A stretch of DNA of 64,000 nucleotides from SCUD01 sp036824505 (GTDB lineage Bacteria; Pseudomonadota; Gammaproteobacteria; Steroidobacterales; Steroidobacteraceae). Below the pieces are notes generated by a model. It was not told the origin of the DNA. It worked only from the letters and a program-made list of their open reading frames with translations, and searched no databases. Position numbers and translations under genes: made by a program. The DNA is taken from the NCBI GenBank assembly GCA_036824505.1, contig DAITAA010000008.1, positions 52,930-116,929 on the forward strand, in the 5' to 3' direction. Of the stretch, positions 9,342 to 17,733 are shown in pieces (position 1 is the stretch's first letter; each line of letters starts with the position of its first letter).

Positions 9342-11045
9342 ATGAATCGCAAGACGGTCGAGGGCAACTCTGAAGTTCGCGACGGCGTGACGCGGCGGAC
9401 ATTTCTCGGCGCGGGTGCTGCCGGCAGTGCGGCGCTGCTGACGAGTGGATTCTCGTCGATCGTTGACGCTGCGCCTCAATTCGCAGATGAATCCCACATC
9501 TGGATCGAAAAGACGATCCCGCAGCTTCAGCGGCTCATGAAGATGGGGCTGCTGACGAGCCGCGAGTTGACGCTAGGGTATCTGAGGCGAATTCACCGAT
9601 TGAACCCACGCGTCGGTGCCGTGATCGAGACGAACCCGAACGCGGTCGCAATCGCCGCGCGCCGCGACGAGGAGCGGCGCGCCGGGAAGGTGCGGGGCCC
9701 GCTGCACGGCATTCCGGTGCTGATCAAGGACAACATCGCGGTCAAAGGCACGATGGAAACGACAGCCGGGTCGCTGGCGCTCGAACGCAGCAAGGTGCCG
9801 GACGACGCGACGGTCGCCAGCCGATTGCGCAAAGCGGGGGCGGTCATCATTGGCAAGGCCAACTTGTCCGAATGGGCGAACTTCCGTGGCTTCGCGCCGT
9901 TCAACGGCTGGAGCGCCCGGGGTGGCTTCACCCGCGACCCGTATCGCCTGGACTTTGACCCCTGCGGGTCGAGTTCGGGCTCCGCAGTGGCGCCGGCGCT
10001 GAACTTCTGTGCCGGGGCGGTAGGCAGTGAAACCGACGGTTCAATTGTCTGCCCGGCGGGCAACAACCTTGTCGTCGGGCTCAAGCCGACGGTCGGCCTG
10101 CTTTCAGGTGACGGCATCATCCCGATCGCGCACAGCCAGGACACCGCCGGGCCGATGTGCCGGACGGTCACGGACGCGGCGATTCTCCTCGGGGCGATGC
10201 AGTCGCCGGTCCCACCGATAGCCGGCAACACGCTACCGACTCACTACAGGCAATTCCTCCAGCGTGGTTCGCTCGCGGGCAAGCGCATTGGCGTTGATCA
10301 GCGTTACTTCACGCTCGACTATGGCGGCGAGCCTGATCTGGTGGCTGTGGCGCAGCAGGGCATCGACGCGATGGCCAGCCTCGGTGCCACCATCGTCGAA
10401 GTTGACACGGGCGATGCCTTCGAGTTTTTCGACGCGGAATTCACGGTACTGCTCTTCGAGTTCAAGGTGCAGGTCGCCGAATACCTTTCCGGTCTGAGAA
10501 AGACTTCGATGCGGACGCTCGCGGACCTGATCGATTTCAATCTCGCGCACTGCGCCGAGGAAATGAGGTACTTCGGCCAGGAGATCTTCGAGCTGGCCGA
10601 ATCCACCAGCGGCGATCTCAGCGATCCTGTCTATCTGGATGCCCGAGCACTCTGCCTGCGCCTGACGCGGGATGAAGGCATCGACCGCGTAATGCGGGAC
10701 GACGGCGTCGATGCCATCGTCGCGCCAAGTTACAGTTATGCGTCGGCACCGGCGGCTGTGGCTGGCTACCCCAACATTTCCGTGCCGGTCGGCCTTACAC
10801 CAAAAGGCAAGCCCGCTGGTCTGTGGATGTACGCGGGATTCCTGCAGGAGCCGCAGTTGCTGGCGATGGCCTATGACCTCGAACAGGAGATTCAGCCGCG
10901 GCGCCAGCCGAGATTCCGCGGCACCGTGCCGGACGAACCGCCCGATGCGGGTCTCTGCACGACGACGCCATCGGCGTCGCGCATTGCAGGGAGCCGGTTC
11001 AAAATGCCGTACCACCTCGGTACGGGAAAACCGTTCAGACGCTGA
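9342..11045 (+). CDS. Tat-exported amidase (amidase-signature family)
   Basis: 567 residues from ATG 9342, chosen because AGAAGAGGGGGG precedes it; an upstream in-frame ATG at 9285 lacks a good site. The N-terminus has a twin-arginine signal, TRRTFLGAGAAG at ~17-28. The Ser-cisSer-Lys triad of amidase-signature enzymes is visible: Lys129 (VLIKDN), Ser210 (CGSSSGSA) and nucleophile Ser234 (ETDGSIVCPAG). It hydrolyses a carboxamide in the periplasm. It lies between the cyclodeaminase-like gene and an MFS permease, all on the same strand. Confidence 0.92.
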   Translation: MNRKTVEGNSEVRDGVTRRTFLGAGAAGSAALLTSGFSSIVDAAPQFADESHIWIEKTIPQLQRLMKMGLLTSRELTLGYLRRIHRLNPRVGAVIETNPNAVAIAARRDEERRAGKVRGPLHGIPVLIKDNIAVKGTMETTAGSLALERSKVPDDATVASRLRKAGAVIIGKANLSEWANFRGFAPFNGWSARGGFTRDPYRLDFDPCGSSSGSAVAPALNFCAGAVGSETDGSIVCPAGNNLVVGLKPTVGLLSGDGIIPIAHSQDTAGPMCRTVTDAAILLGAMQSPVPPIAGNTLPTHYRQFLQRGSLAGKRIGVDQRYFTLDYGGEPDLVAVAQQGIDAMASLGATIVEVDTGDAFEFFDAEFTVLLFEFKVQVAEYLSGLRKTSMRTLADLIDFNLAHCAEEMRYFGQEIFELAESTSGDLSDPVYLDARALCLRLTRDEGIDRVMRDDGVDAIVAPSYSYASAPAAVAGYPNISVPVGLTPKGKPAGLWMYAGFLQEPQLLAMAYDLEQEIQPRRQPRFRGTVPDEPPDAGLCTTTPSASRIAGSRFKMPYHLGTGKPFRR

Positions 11046-11131
11046 ACACTCTCGGAAGACGGGTCGGTGACTGTAGTGGGGCTCTGGAACCGTCCCTCGC
11101 GAGACGCGGGCGCCGCGCCCATTGATCCCTC

Positions 11132-12406
11132 ATGAAGGAAGGATTGCAGGACAAGCTCCGGGTCCTACGGTCCTCCACGACCCTCATCGTCCTGTTCATG
11201 GGCGGTGGCGGCATTTACATCCTTCCGTATCTCAGTTCGTATTTCTACATACCCATGAAAGACGCCATGCATCTGAGCAATACGCAGATTGGCTTGATGG
11301 GAAGCGCGATGGGATTCACTTCGATGATCTTCTATTGGCCCGGAGGCTGGCTGGCGGACCGCATTTCACCGCGCAAGCTCATCACCTTTTCCATGATCGT
11401 CAACGGATTGCTGGGATTCTGGCTGGCGACAATGCCGTCGTTTACGGTGCTATTGGCCATCCAGTTGCTGATGGGTGTGTTCCTGACGCTCACATATTGG
11501 TCTGCCCTGATCAAGATGGTGCGGCTGCTGGCGCCCGCTGATCAGCAGGGGAGGTACTTCGGAATTCTCGAGGGCGGCAGAAACTTTACGGGCGTGATCG
11601 TCGTTGCGGCTGGCCTCTACGTTTTCGACCGGCTGGGCAGCGACAGTCACGGATTACGCTGGACCATCATCTTGTTCTCGGTGGTGCTGCTGGCGATCGG
11701 CATGCTCAGCTGGATCCTTCTTCCAGAGACCGCGGCTACGGGTGCAGCGACTGCCGATGAAAAAAGCAGGATTCCGTTGTTCGAAGCAATCGGTCGGGTC
11801 ATTCGGCTTCCGGCAGTCTGGCTCGCCATGCTCATCATCTTGTGTGCGTACGTAACCTCGGTCGGCATCACGTATTTCACGCCCTATGCAACCGACGTCT
11901 ATGGTCAAAGCGTGGTCTTCGGCGGCATGCTGTATACGATGATGATGTGGGTCGGCATGTTTGCTTCGCTGGCTGCGGGTCTTGTCGCCGACCGCTGGAC
12001 TACTTCACGTACCACACTCTGGCTGCTAATTGCGCTGGCGTCTTGCCTGTTGCTGTTCGTGATCGTGCCCGGCGGTCCGCATCTGTTCCTGCTACTGCTC
12101 GTCAATACGATGGTAATTGGCTGCGTCATCTACGCTTTGCGCGGAATCTATTACGCGCTCCTGGAAGAAGGTGACATTCCCGTGGCGTTGACCGGCACGG
12201 CAACCGGCCTGATTTCCCTGGTGGCATACACGCCCGATATCTTTGTTCCCGCATTGGCCGGACATCTTCTCGACCGGTACGCGGCAGGCGGCCTCGGCTA
12301 CCGCTATTTCTTCCTGACACTGGCGGCCTTCGCTGTCGTAGGTGCCGGGCTGACCGTGCTGTTCCGTCGTCGCACCTGCCTCAGGCTCGTAACGAAACCG
12401 CAATGA
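11132..12406 (+). CDS. Major facilitator superfamily permease
   Basis: 424 residues with about twelve hydrophobic segments and a central hydrophilic loop near residue 210 (PETAATGAATADEKSR). The loop between helices 2 and 3 reads GWLADRISPRK, matching the MFS signature GxLaDrxGrkk. It is probably a secondary transporter for the product or substrate of the preceding amidase, 86 bp upstream. No clear Shine-Dalgarno site is seen before ATG 11132. The substrate is unknown. Confidence 0.9.
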   Translation: MKEGLQDKLRVLRSSTTLIVLFMGGGGIYILPYLSSYFYIPMKDAMHLSNTQIGLMGSAMGFTSMIFYWPGGWLADRISPRKLITFSMIVNGLLGFWLATMPSFTVLLAIQLLMGVFLTLTYWSALIKMVRLLAPADQQGRYFGILEGGRNFTGVIVVAAGLYVFDRLGSDSHGLRWTIILFSVVLLAIGMLSWILLPETAATGAATADEKSRIPLFEAIGRVIRLPAVWLAMLIILCAYVTSVGITYFTPYATDVYGQSVVFGGMLYTMMMWVGMFASLAAGLVADRWTTSRTTLWLLIALASCLLLFVIVPGGPHLFLLLLVNTMVIGCVIYALRGIYYALLEEGDIPVALTGTATGLISLVAYTPDIFVPALAGHLLDRYAAGGLGYRYFFLTLAAFAVVGAGLTVLFRRRTCLRLVTKPQ

Positions 12407-12515
12407 AGCCGCTGCGACCGCATGTGGGCACACTCAGATCACAATAATTCTCGACATCCCGTCGAGGTCAGTGCATTCTGCCGCTTCGAAATTTCTTTCA
12501 TGAGGGAGGATGCAC

Positions 12516-12962
12516 ATGTTGGGTAAGTATCGCCTAGCCGCCTATGCGGCATTCGTCACTGTTGCTTGCACGAGCTTTACGGCACTTGCGGATGATCACG
12601 TCTATACGCCAGGGGCGGTCGTCAACGTGTCCCGGATCCGAACCGTGGACGGCAAGTTCGACGAGTATATGAAGTGGCTCGACACGACCTGGAAGCAGGA
12701 GCAGGAAGCTGCCAAGAAGGCCGGCTACATCCTCGGCTATGAGGTGATCGGAATCGAGCCGCGCGAGCCCGATGATCCGGACCTGCTCTTGCGGATAACC
12801 TACAAGAACTGGGCGGCCCTGGATGGGGCGCTGGAGAAGGGGGACGCGATCGCCAGGGAGATTGAAGGCTCCGTGGCTGCGTCCAATCAGGCGCAGTACG
12901 AGCGCTCCAAGATCCGGACGGTACTCGGCTCGGCGACCATGCAGGTGCTTGAGCTCAAGTAA
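12516..12962 (+). CDS. Small secreted protein, family A member (dimeric alpha/beta-barrel-like)
   Basis: 148 residues from ATG 12516; an ATG at 12510 abuts the GAGGGAGG at 12502-12509, so the second ATG has better spacing. Signal peptide with cleavage near ALADD, then a mature domain beginning VNVSRIRTVDGKFDEYMKWL and ending QVLELK. It resembles the proteins at 26878-27321 and 38840-39292: the same length, a first strand, the pattern DG-[KQ]-F-[DE]-x-YM-x-WL-x3-W, and a closing ELK/EFK strand. The layout suggests an ABM-like ferredoxin-type fold. Function unknown. It follows the MFS gene and ends at a strong terminator. Confidence 0.7.
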   Translation: MLGKYRLAAYAAFVTVACTSFTALADDHVYTPGAVVNVSRIRTVDGKFDEYMKWLDTTWKQEQEAAKKAGYILGYEVIGIEPREPDDPDLLLRITYKNWAALDGALEKGDAIAREIEGSVAASNQAQYERSKIRTVLGSATMQVLELK

Positions 12963-12990
12963 CACTCCGAGTTGCCTGTCACAGCACAGC

Positions 12991-13022
12991 AGAAGCCGGG
13001 CCTCACGCCCGGCTTCTTTTTT
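12991..13022 (+). terminator. Intrinsic terminator
   Basis: A perfect 11-bp stem (12991-13001 with 13007-13017, AGAAGCCGGGC), a five-base loop and a run of six T. It terminates the small secreted protein gene 28 bp upstream. Confidence 0.95.
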
Positions 13023-13211
13023 GTCACCACAAATGCGAAGTTCTGGTGGCAGGGATCTGTTCCTATTAAGACGTGCTTGATAAACCCTGAACTTGTCCAT
13101 TCCCGTAATTAGGCGTTGAAGACTAGACATTGAGATAGCGACACAGCATCTAACTGCTGGCCGCGGGTGCTGCGGCTTCGATTCACAACACCATAATCTG
13201 AGAGCCTCACA

Positions 13212-13898
13212 ATGAAAACAAACATTCTCATGTCGGTGACAAAGTATGTACTTGTTTGTCTGCTTCTGATGTGTGCGAATGGCTGCGCCTCGATCCTGAA
13301 AGGCACGACTCAGGATATCCCGATGACTTCCATTCCTTCCGGCGCAGATGTGCTCGTTGATGGCTCGCTCATTGGGCAAACGCCGTTAAAGGCGCAACTG
13401 AAGCGAAAGAACGATCACTTAGTGACGATACAGAAGGCCGGATATCAAACCAAATCAGTCGCCGTAGTCAAAGACGTCGGTGGAGCAGTCTGGGGGAACG
13501 TTATTGCTGGCGGATTGATTGGTTGGGGAGTCGACGCATCCACTGGTGCGCAATACAATTTGACGCCGAAGACCATTTCCATTGAATTGGAACATGCGGG
13601 TGCGTCGGATGGGCAGACAGCCTCAGATGATGCAACCCAGTTCGTCACCAAACTAAAGACTCTCGACGGGATGCGAGAAAGCAAGCAGGTTTCGGATGAG
13701 GAATACAAGAATGCGCGGATTGAGCTTTTCCGGAAATACATGCCAGAGGCGCTTTCGGAGGAGGAGCGTAAGGCAGTAACACCGCCAGTCAAAGCTGCAT
13801 CAGGGGAGTCAACATCGCCAGTTGAGGCGGCACCAAAGCAGGAATCAACGCCACCAGTTGAGGCAGCACCAGAGAAGGAATCGCCGCCGCCTTCGTAG
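13212..13898 (+). CDS. PEGA-domain lipoprotein with Pro-rich tail
   Basis: 228 residues. The lipobox CANGC places the acylated cysteine at 25. Residues ~35-80 are a PEGA domain (SIPSGADVLVDGSLIGQTPL). A glycine-rich segment (VIAGGLIGWGVDAST) follows, then at ~140-175 a short amphipathic module (KLKTLDGMRESKQVSDEEYK) resembling SHOCT. The tail has a degenerate repeat STPPVEAAP. It is likely an envelope lipoprotein that contacts peptidoglycan or other surface polymers. The gene is more AT-rich than its neighbours. No operon partner is evident. Confidence 0.75.
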   Translation: MKTNILMSVTKYVLVCLLLMCANGCASILKGTTQDIPMTSIPSGADVLVDGSLIGQTPLKAQLKRKNDHLVTIQKAGYQTKSVAVVKDVGGAVWGNVIAGGLIGWGVDASTGAQYNLTPKTISIELEHAGASDGQTASDDATQFVTKLKTLDGMRESKQVSDEEYKNARIELFRKYMPEALSEEERKAVTPPVKAASGESTSPVEAAPKQESTPPVEAAPEKESPPPS

Positions 13899-14168
13899 GC
13901 CGTCCCGAATTGCCCCGCGGTACAGAAGTGAGTCAGAACCCTAGTCTTGCGGCGGAGTTTCTGTCACTGCATCCAGCTCGCGTCGTAACTCTAAGACATT
14001 GTTACGCGCATTGTTGCGTGGCATGTGGAGCACTTGCGCCTTTCTTGAGCGTCATGGGGCGTGCATTCGCGGATTGCGATTTCGCTTAGGGATCTGGATT
14101 GACCTAGATCAACCCATTCCGGGCGATCGGCGCGCAGACTCCGCGTGCCGGAGTGGGCAGACGATCAG

Positions 14169-14675
14169 ATGCCGCAAACCACCAACAAGACAGCGCATGG
14201 ACGTCGCGCAGCGATAACCGCTCGCCCGGCGCCATGCCTGCTGCTCTTGGTCGCGCTCATGGCCGCCGCGGCGCCCGCTTTCTCCGCGCCGATTTCAAGG
14301 AACGTAAGGATTGTCATTCAACGCCTGCCCGATGACGCGGAAGGATGCGGGCTGACGGAAGCCCGCGTACACGACCGCGTCGCCGCTGCACTTGCTGCCG
14401 CCAAATGGACCATCGATCCTTCCCCTGCGGCCGACTATATATATGTGAACACGAACGTGTTCTTCGTTCTGGTCAACACACACTGCGTTTACAACGTGTC
14501 AGTCGAACTCAAGCGAGGACTGCGTACTGATGACGGCAGGCGACTGGTTGTCGCCACTGTCGAGAGCGGTCGCCTTGGAATCATGTCGCGCAGGAAATCA
14601 TCGACCGTGATTCTTGAGGACATCGAGGAATTGCTCAAAGGGGTGATCGCCAAGTCGGAGGCGGAGAGCCTCTGA
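14169..14675 (+). CDS. Exported protein, unknown
   Basis: 168 residues from ATG 14169; GTG 14145 in frame is an alternative. A twenty-residue basic start precedes a hydrophobic signal (CLLLLVALMAAAAPAFSA). The ~125-residue mature part contains PDDAEGCGLTEARV and VFFVLVNTHCVYNVSVEL, with two cysteines (in GCGL and THCV) that could form a disulfide. No family recognised. It is convergent with the Yip1-family gene. Confidence 0.6.
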   Translation: MPQTTNKTAHGRRAAITARPAPCLLLLVALMAAAAPAFSAPISRNVRIVIQRLPDDAEGCGLTEARVHDRVAAALAAAKWTIDPSPAADYIYVNTNVFFVLVNTHCVYNVSVELKRGLRTDDGRRLVVATVESGRLGIMSRRKSSTVILEDIEELLKGVIAKSEAESL

Positions 14676-14732
14676 GCGCAATTCGACTCAACAGAGCAGA
14701 ACTCCTTTACGAACCGCGGCAAGCAATATCGA

Positions 14733-15995
14733 TCAATTCGGTTTGACGCCCTCGCTCTTCAACGCCTCGAGACCGTCAAGGTTCACTTCACCGAGCGCCG
14801 ACTTGAGCGCGTCAAGACTCGGCGCGCCGCCGGACAACGTTGCTACGAAGCGTTCGCCGAGCACGATGCTGTATTTGCCGCGGCTGTTCGAGTTGTCCCA
14901 CTCCTCGTGAATGATCCGCCCGTTCTGCTTGTACGTTTTCTCGTAACCGGTTTCGGTCTGTTGCTCCGACTCGATCCCGGCCCAGCCCGCGAGCAGCATT
15001 ACGCCGTGCGCGCCGCCCGTGTCAGTGATCTCCAGCGACAAGTCCGGCCCGCCGCCAGCAGCGCCGTATTGCGCCTTGCCGGTGCTGATCTGCAGGCCCA
15101 TCGCCTGGTTGCGCTCGACTGACATGGACTTGCGCGGCAGACTCGCGAGAGTCTCCGGCAGGAACGGCTTGATCTGGTCTGCGGGTAGGGACTCAACCGG
15201 TTGACCACCGCCGCCGAGTACCGCGCTGAGCACCCCACCAACCGCCTGGCCCGCCGCGTCGGCGTTGCCGGATCGCTGGGCGGCCTCGACTTTCTTGCCC
15301 GCGGCCTCGACCTGCTTGCTCCACTGTTCGAGCTTTCCGAGCGAGCTGTTGGGGTCGATCTTGACCTCATCGCCGCTGGGCGTGGTGATGACCGAAGCGG
15401 CGCCGTATTTCATGCCGCCCAATATTCCGCCGGTTGTAATCCCGCCGACTACCAGGCTGACAATCCACCCAAGCACGATGCCGACGATCACCGACACGGC
15501 TGTATAACCGACGGCCTTGTCCTGCGGGCATTTCATCGTGGTCGGCAGGCCGAGGTACAGCAGGTAGATCGTGTACACCGCGCCGGCCAACGAAAGCAGC
15601 CAGCCGAGGACCGGAATAATCGCGCCGATTCCGGCCACGTAGACGGCCGTCGATGCGTAGACCGAAGTCTTCAGCGCCTGCATCGAGTCCTTCTGGCCGC
15701 CGAAGGTTGGAGCCAGCGCATTGATCACGAGCCCGTAGACGTAGACAAGGACGAGCGACAGCACGTAGCCGACGAGCGATGCCGTGAGTGCGATGCTCAT
15801 GCCGATGCGGAAGAGGCCGAAAGCCAGCATACTCATGCCGATAAAGCCAGCCACGGCGGGAATCGCGGCAAGGATGAGCACGTAATTCTTGTACAAATCG
15901 CCGGTCGTCGTGGTTTCGCCTGCGATGACGGGCCACTCGGTCTTGGGTGTGAGCAGGATGTTCTTGGCCCGCTCGATCAGCTTGCTGAGATCCAT
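14733..15995 (-). CDS. Yip1-family membrane protein with extra C-terminal domain
   Basis: 420 residues. The first ~200 contain the Yip1 core: MDLSKLIERAKNILLTPKTEW, then about five membrane helices (LILAAIPAVAGFIGMSML, LSLVLVYVYGLVINALAP, and later VSVIVGIVLGWIVSLVVGG). After a Gly/Ala-rich linker, a soluble ~170-residue domain carries SVERNQAMGLQISTGKAQYG and a terminal SLDALKSALGEVNLDGLEAL. Yip1 proteins in bacteria are integral membrane proteins of unclear role; the soluble domain is longer than in typical members. Monocistronic, convergent with the gene ending at 14675. Confidence 0.8.
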   Translation of the reverse strand: MDLSKLIERAKNILLTPKTEWPVIAGETTTTGDLYKNYVLILAAIPAVAGFIGMSMLAFGLFRIGMSIALTASLVGYVLSLVLVYVYGLVINALAPTFGGQKDSMQALKTSVYASTAVYVAGIGAIIPVLGWLLSLAGAVYTIYLLYLGLPTTMKCPQDKAVGYTAVSVIVGIVLGWIVSLVVGGITTGGILGGMKYGAASVITTPSGDEVKIDPNSSLGKLEQWSKQVEAAGKKVEAAQRSGNADAAGQAVGGVLSAVLGGGGQPVESLPADQIKPFLPETLASLPRKSMSVERNQAMGLQISTGKAQYGAAGGGPDLSLEITDTGGAHGVMLLAGWAGIESEQQTETGYEKTYKQNGRIIHEEWDNSNSRGKYSIVLGERFVATLSGGAPSLDALKSALGEVNLDGLEALKSEGVKPN

Positions 15996-16249
15996 GGTTG
16001 CGTCCCCCTTCTGGTTATCAAGAACCGGACCTGCAAAGCCGCCAGCGTGGCCAGCAGACCGCCATCCCCAGGGTGCATTCTAGAGCACCTGGTCAGGCCA
16101 GCGAAGCTATCGCGCATCGGGGTATCTTTCCGCTCAGTTCGAGCGGCCGCCTGGGCTCGCGGCGAACGGTAGGTCCGCGCGCCTTTCATTGTATCCATCG
16201 CGGGTGCAGAATCCGAACTTCATCACCGCGATGGATGAGGGGATTCCCA

Positions 16250-16768
16250 ATGCAACTGCGACGGATGATGTCTGCGGTGCTGGCATTTGCCGCCATTGGC
16301 AGCGCTGCGGCAGACGGGCTCGACGTCAAGACCGGCCTCTGGGAGATGACCTATACGACGGAGGTGCAAGGTACCCTCATGCCGAAGGCGGTGCTCGACA
16401 AGATGACGCCCGAGCAGCGGGCCAGATTTTCGGCAGCTCAGCAAAAACAGGATGCAGAAGGGCCCAAGACGACAACCGAGAAGACCTGCGTCACAGAGGA
16501 GGATCTGAAAGAGGGCGCATTCCGCTCTGAGGACGACAAGGAGGACCGTAATTGCAAATACACGCCCGGCATTCGGACCAGCACTGTCCAGGAGGGAACG
16601 ACGGTCTGCACGGGTGAGGATGCGCGGCATGGGACGTTCAAGGTCGAAGCGATCGGCCGAGACCGCATCAAGGGTTTTTATACGGGCGGCGTCGAATCCG
16701 GGAAAGTATCGCTGCAGTTCTCCGGGAAATGGCTCAGCGCGAGTTGCGCCGGCGCGGATGACGAGTGA
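16250..16768 (+). CDS. DUF3617 exported protein
   Basis: 172 residues from ATG 16250, preceded by GAGGGG. Signal peptide (MQLRRMMSAVLAFAAIGSAAA), then DGLDVKTGLWEMTYTTEV, the typical beginning of DUF3617 proteins ('x-pGlWe'). Cysteine pairs (KTCVTEED, NCKYTP, TVCTGED, ASCAG) are consistent with disulfides in a periplasmic beta-rich domain. The family is common in proteobacteria and has no known function. Confidence 0.85.
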   Translation: MQLRRMMSAVLAFAAIGSAAADGLDVKTGLWEMTYTTEVQGTLMPKAVLDKMTPEQRARFSAAQQKQDAEGPKTTTEKTCVTEEDLKEGAFRSEDDKEDRNCKYTPGIRTSTVQEGTTVCTGEDARHGTFKVEAIGRDRIKGFYTGGVESGKVSLQFSGKWLSASCAGADDE

Positions 16769-16835
16769 CGCTGATAGTTGGCCGCTTGCGCGCCACTTTG
16801 GCGCTTTCGATCCATCGATCCGATTCAGCCGGGTC

Positions 16836-17345
16836 TCAACTACCGGGTCTCGGCGGGAGATCGGCGTCGTACTGGTTTACTAAGATCAGCACGACAAGAA
16901 TCGTGATGTAGACGCGAAAAGCAGCCTGCTGGCCGTTCCAGGTCTGCGACTGCCACATCTGAAACCACTCGCCGCCGACGACCATGAACCCGAAGAACCA
17001 CATCAGAAACCCGAGCGCTGCCCCGACATAGACAAGCCGCTTGGCGCGATTGAAGTCGGTGGCATCTGCGCGGACATGCCGCAGCAGCGCGACAGTCGCC
17101 ATCGCCAGCAATAGCCCCGTCAGGCCTTCACCCAGGATGATGAGCGCATATGCGGCCCGCCATGAGTCGGGTGACATCACCCGACGGTAGAACAGCCTGT
17201 TCCCGGGAAACGAGGTATCCATGCTGAGTACATGGCTCACAAACTGGTAGTTCGTGTTGTAATCGGTCAGGTTGTTCAAAGTCACCAGCAAAGCGAATAT
17301 CCCGAGCGACCCAACCATGACGATCTTTGCGATACGGATCTCCAT
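16836..17345 (-). CDS. DUF2165 membrane protein
   Basis: 169 residues from ATG 17345, preceded by GGAGGAGAGG; the frame continues upstream but without a better start. Four hydrophobic segments: IAKIVMVGSLGIFALLVTL, YALIILGEGLTGLLLAMATV, LVYVGAALGFLMWFFGFMVV and FRVYITILVVLILV. The sequence LNNLTDYNTNYQFVSHVLSM is characteristic of DUF2165, a small membrane family of unknown function and this length. Confidence 0.9.
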   Translation of the reverse strand: MEIRIAKIVMVGSLGIFALLVTLNNLTDYNTNYQFVSHVLSMDTSFPGNRLFYRRVMSPDSWRAAYALIILGEGLTGLLLAMATVALLRHVRADATDFNRAKRLVYVGAALGFLMWFFGFMVVGGEWFQMWQSQTWNGQQAAFRVYITILVVLILVNQYDADLPPRPGS

Positions 17346-17460
17346 CACGAGCCTCTCCTCCGGAGTCCTCAACGAGTACATGCTAGCAGTCGGCCATACC
17401 CATTCAATCTGGAGCACGAATGTATACTCTGCAGCGTTGGCCAGCACTTGAAGGAACGAT

Positions 17461-17733
17461 ATGAAGAGTTACCCGGCCGTGGCTGTCATCACGGGAAGCA
17501 GTTGCTGCCCGGCGGTGAAGGTCCTGAAAGGCGCCAAGAAGCTGGCCACCGAAATGCCCAGCCTGCCGTTGCCGGATTGCACGATGCCGCGACAATGCCA
17601 GTGCCGCTTCAAGAAGTATGCCGATCGCCGCAGTGAGGACGAGGACAGGCGGATATTCGGTGCCTCGGAGCGATCGGTCTGGTATTCGGGTCAGCAGCGC
17701 AGGAAGTCACCCACACGCAGGAAAGACAAATGA
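17461..17733 (+). CDS. Small Cys-rich protein coupled to MttB-family gene
   Basis: 90 residues. Cysteines at 15-16 (GSSCCPA) and 40, 46 and 48 (PDCTMPRQCQCRFKKY), then DRRSEDEDRR and a basic tail. The layout suggests a small metal-binding protein; similar hypotheticals with a C-x5-C-x-C and DRR pattern are familiar from proteobacteria, but none has a function I know. Its TGA overlaps the ATG of the MttB-family gene (ATGA at 17730-17733), so the two are translationally coupled, yet a functional link is inference only. Confidence 0.65.
   Translation: MKSYPAVAVITGSSCCPAVKVLKGAKKLATEMPSLPLPDCTMPRQCQCRFKKYADRRSEDEDRRIFGASERSVWYSGQQRRKSPTRRKDK

Noticed and set aside
15201..16172. 323-residue plus-strand frame opposite the Yip1 gene
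   Set aside because: His/Asp/Arg-rich without structure; the minus strand encodes a clear membrane protein.
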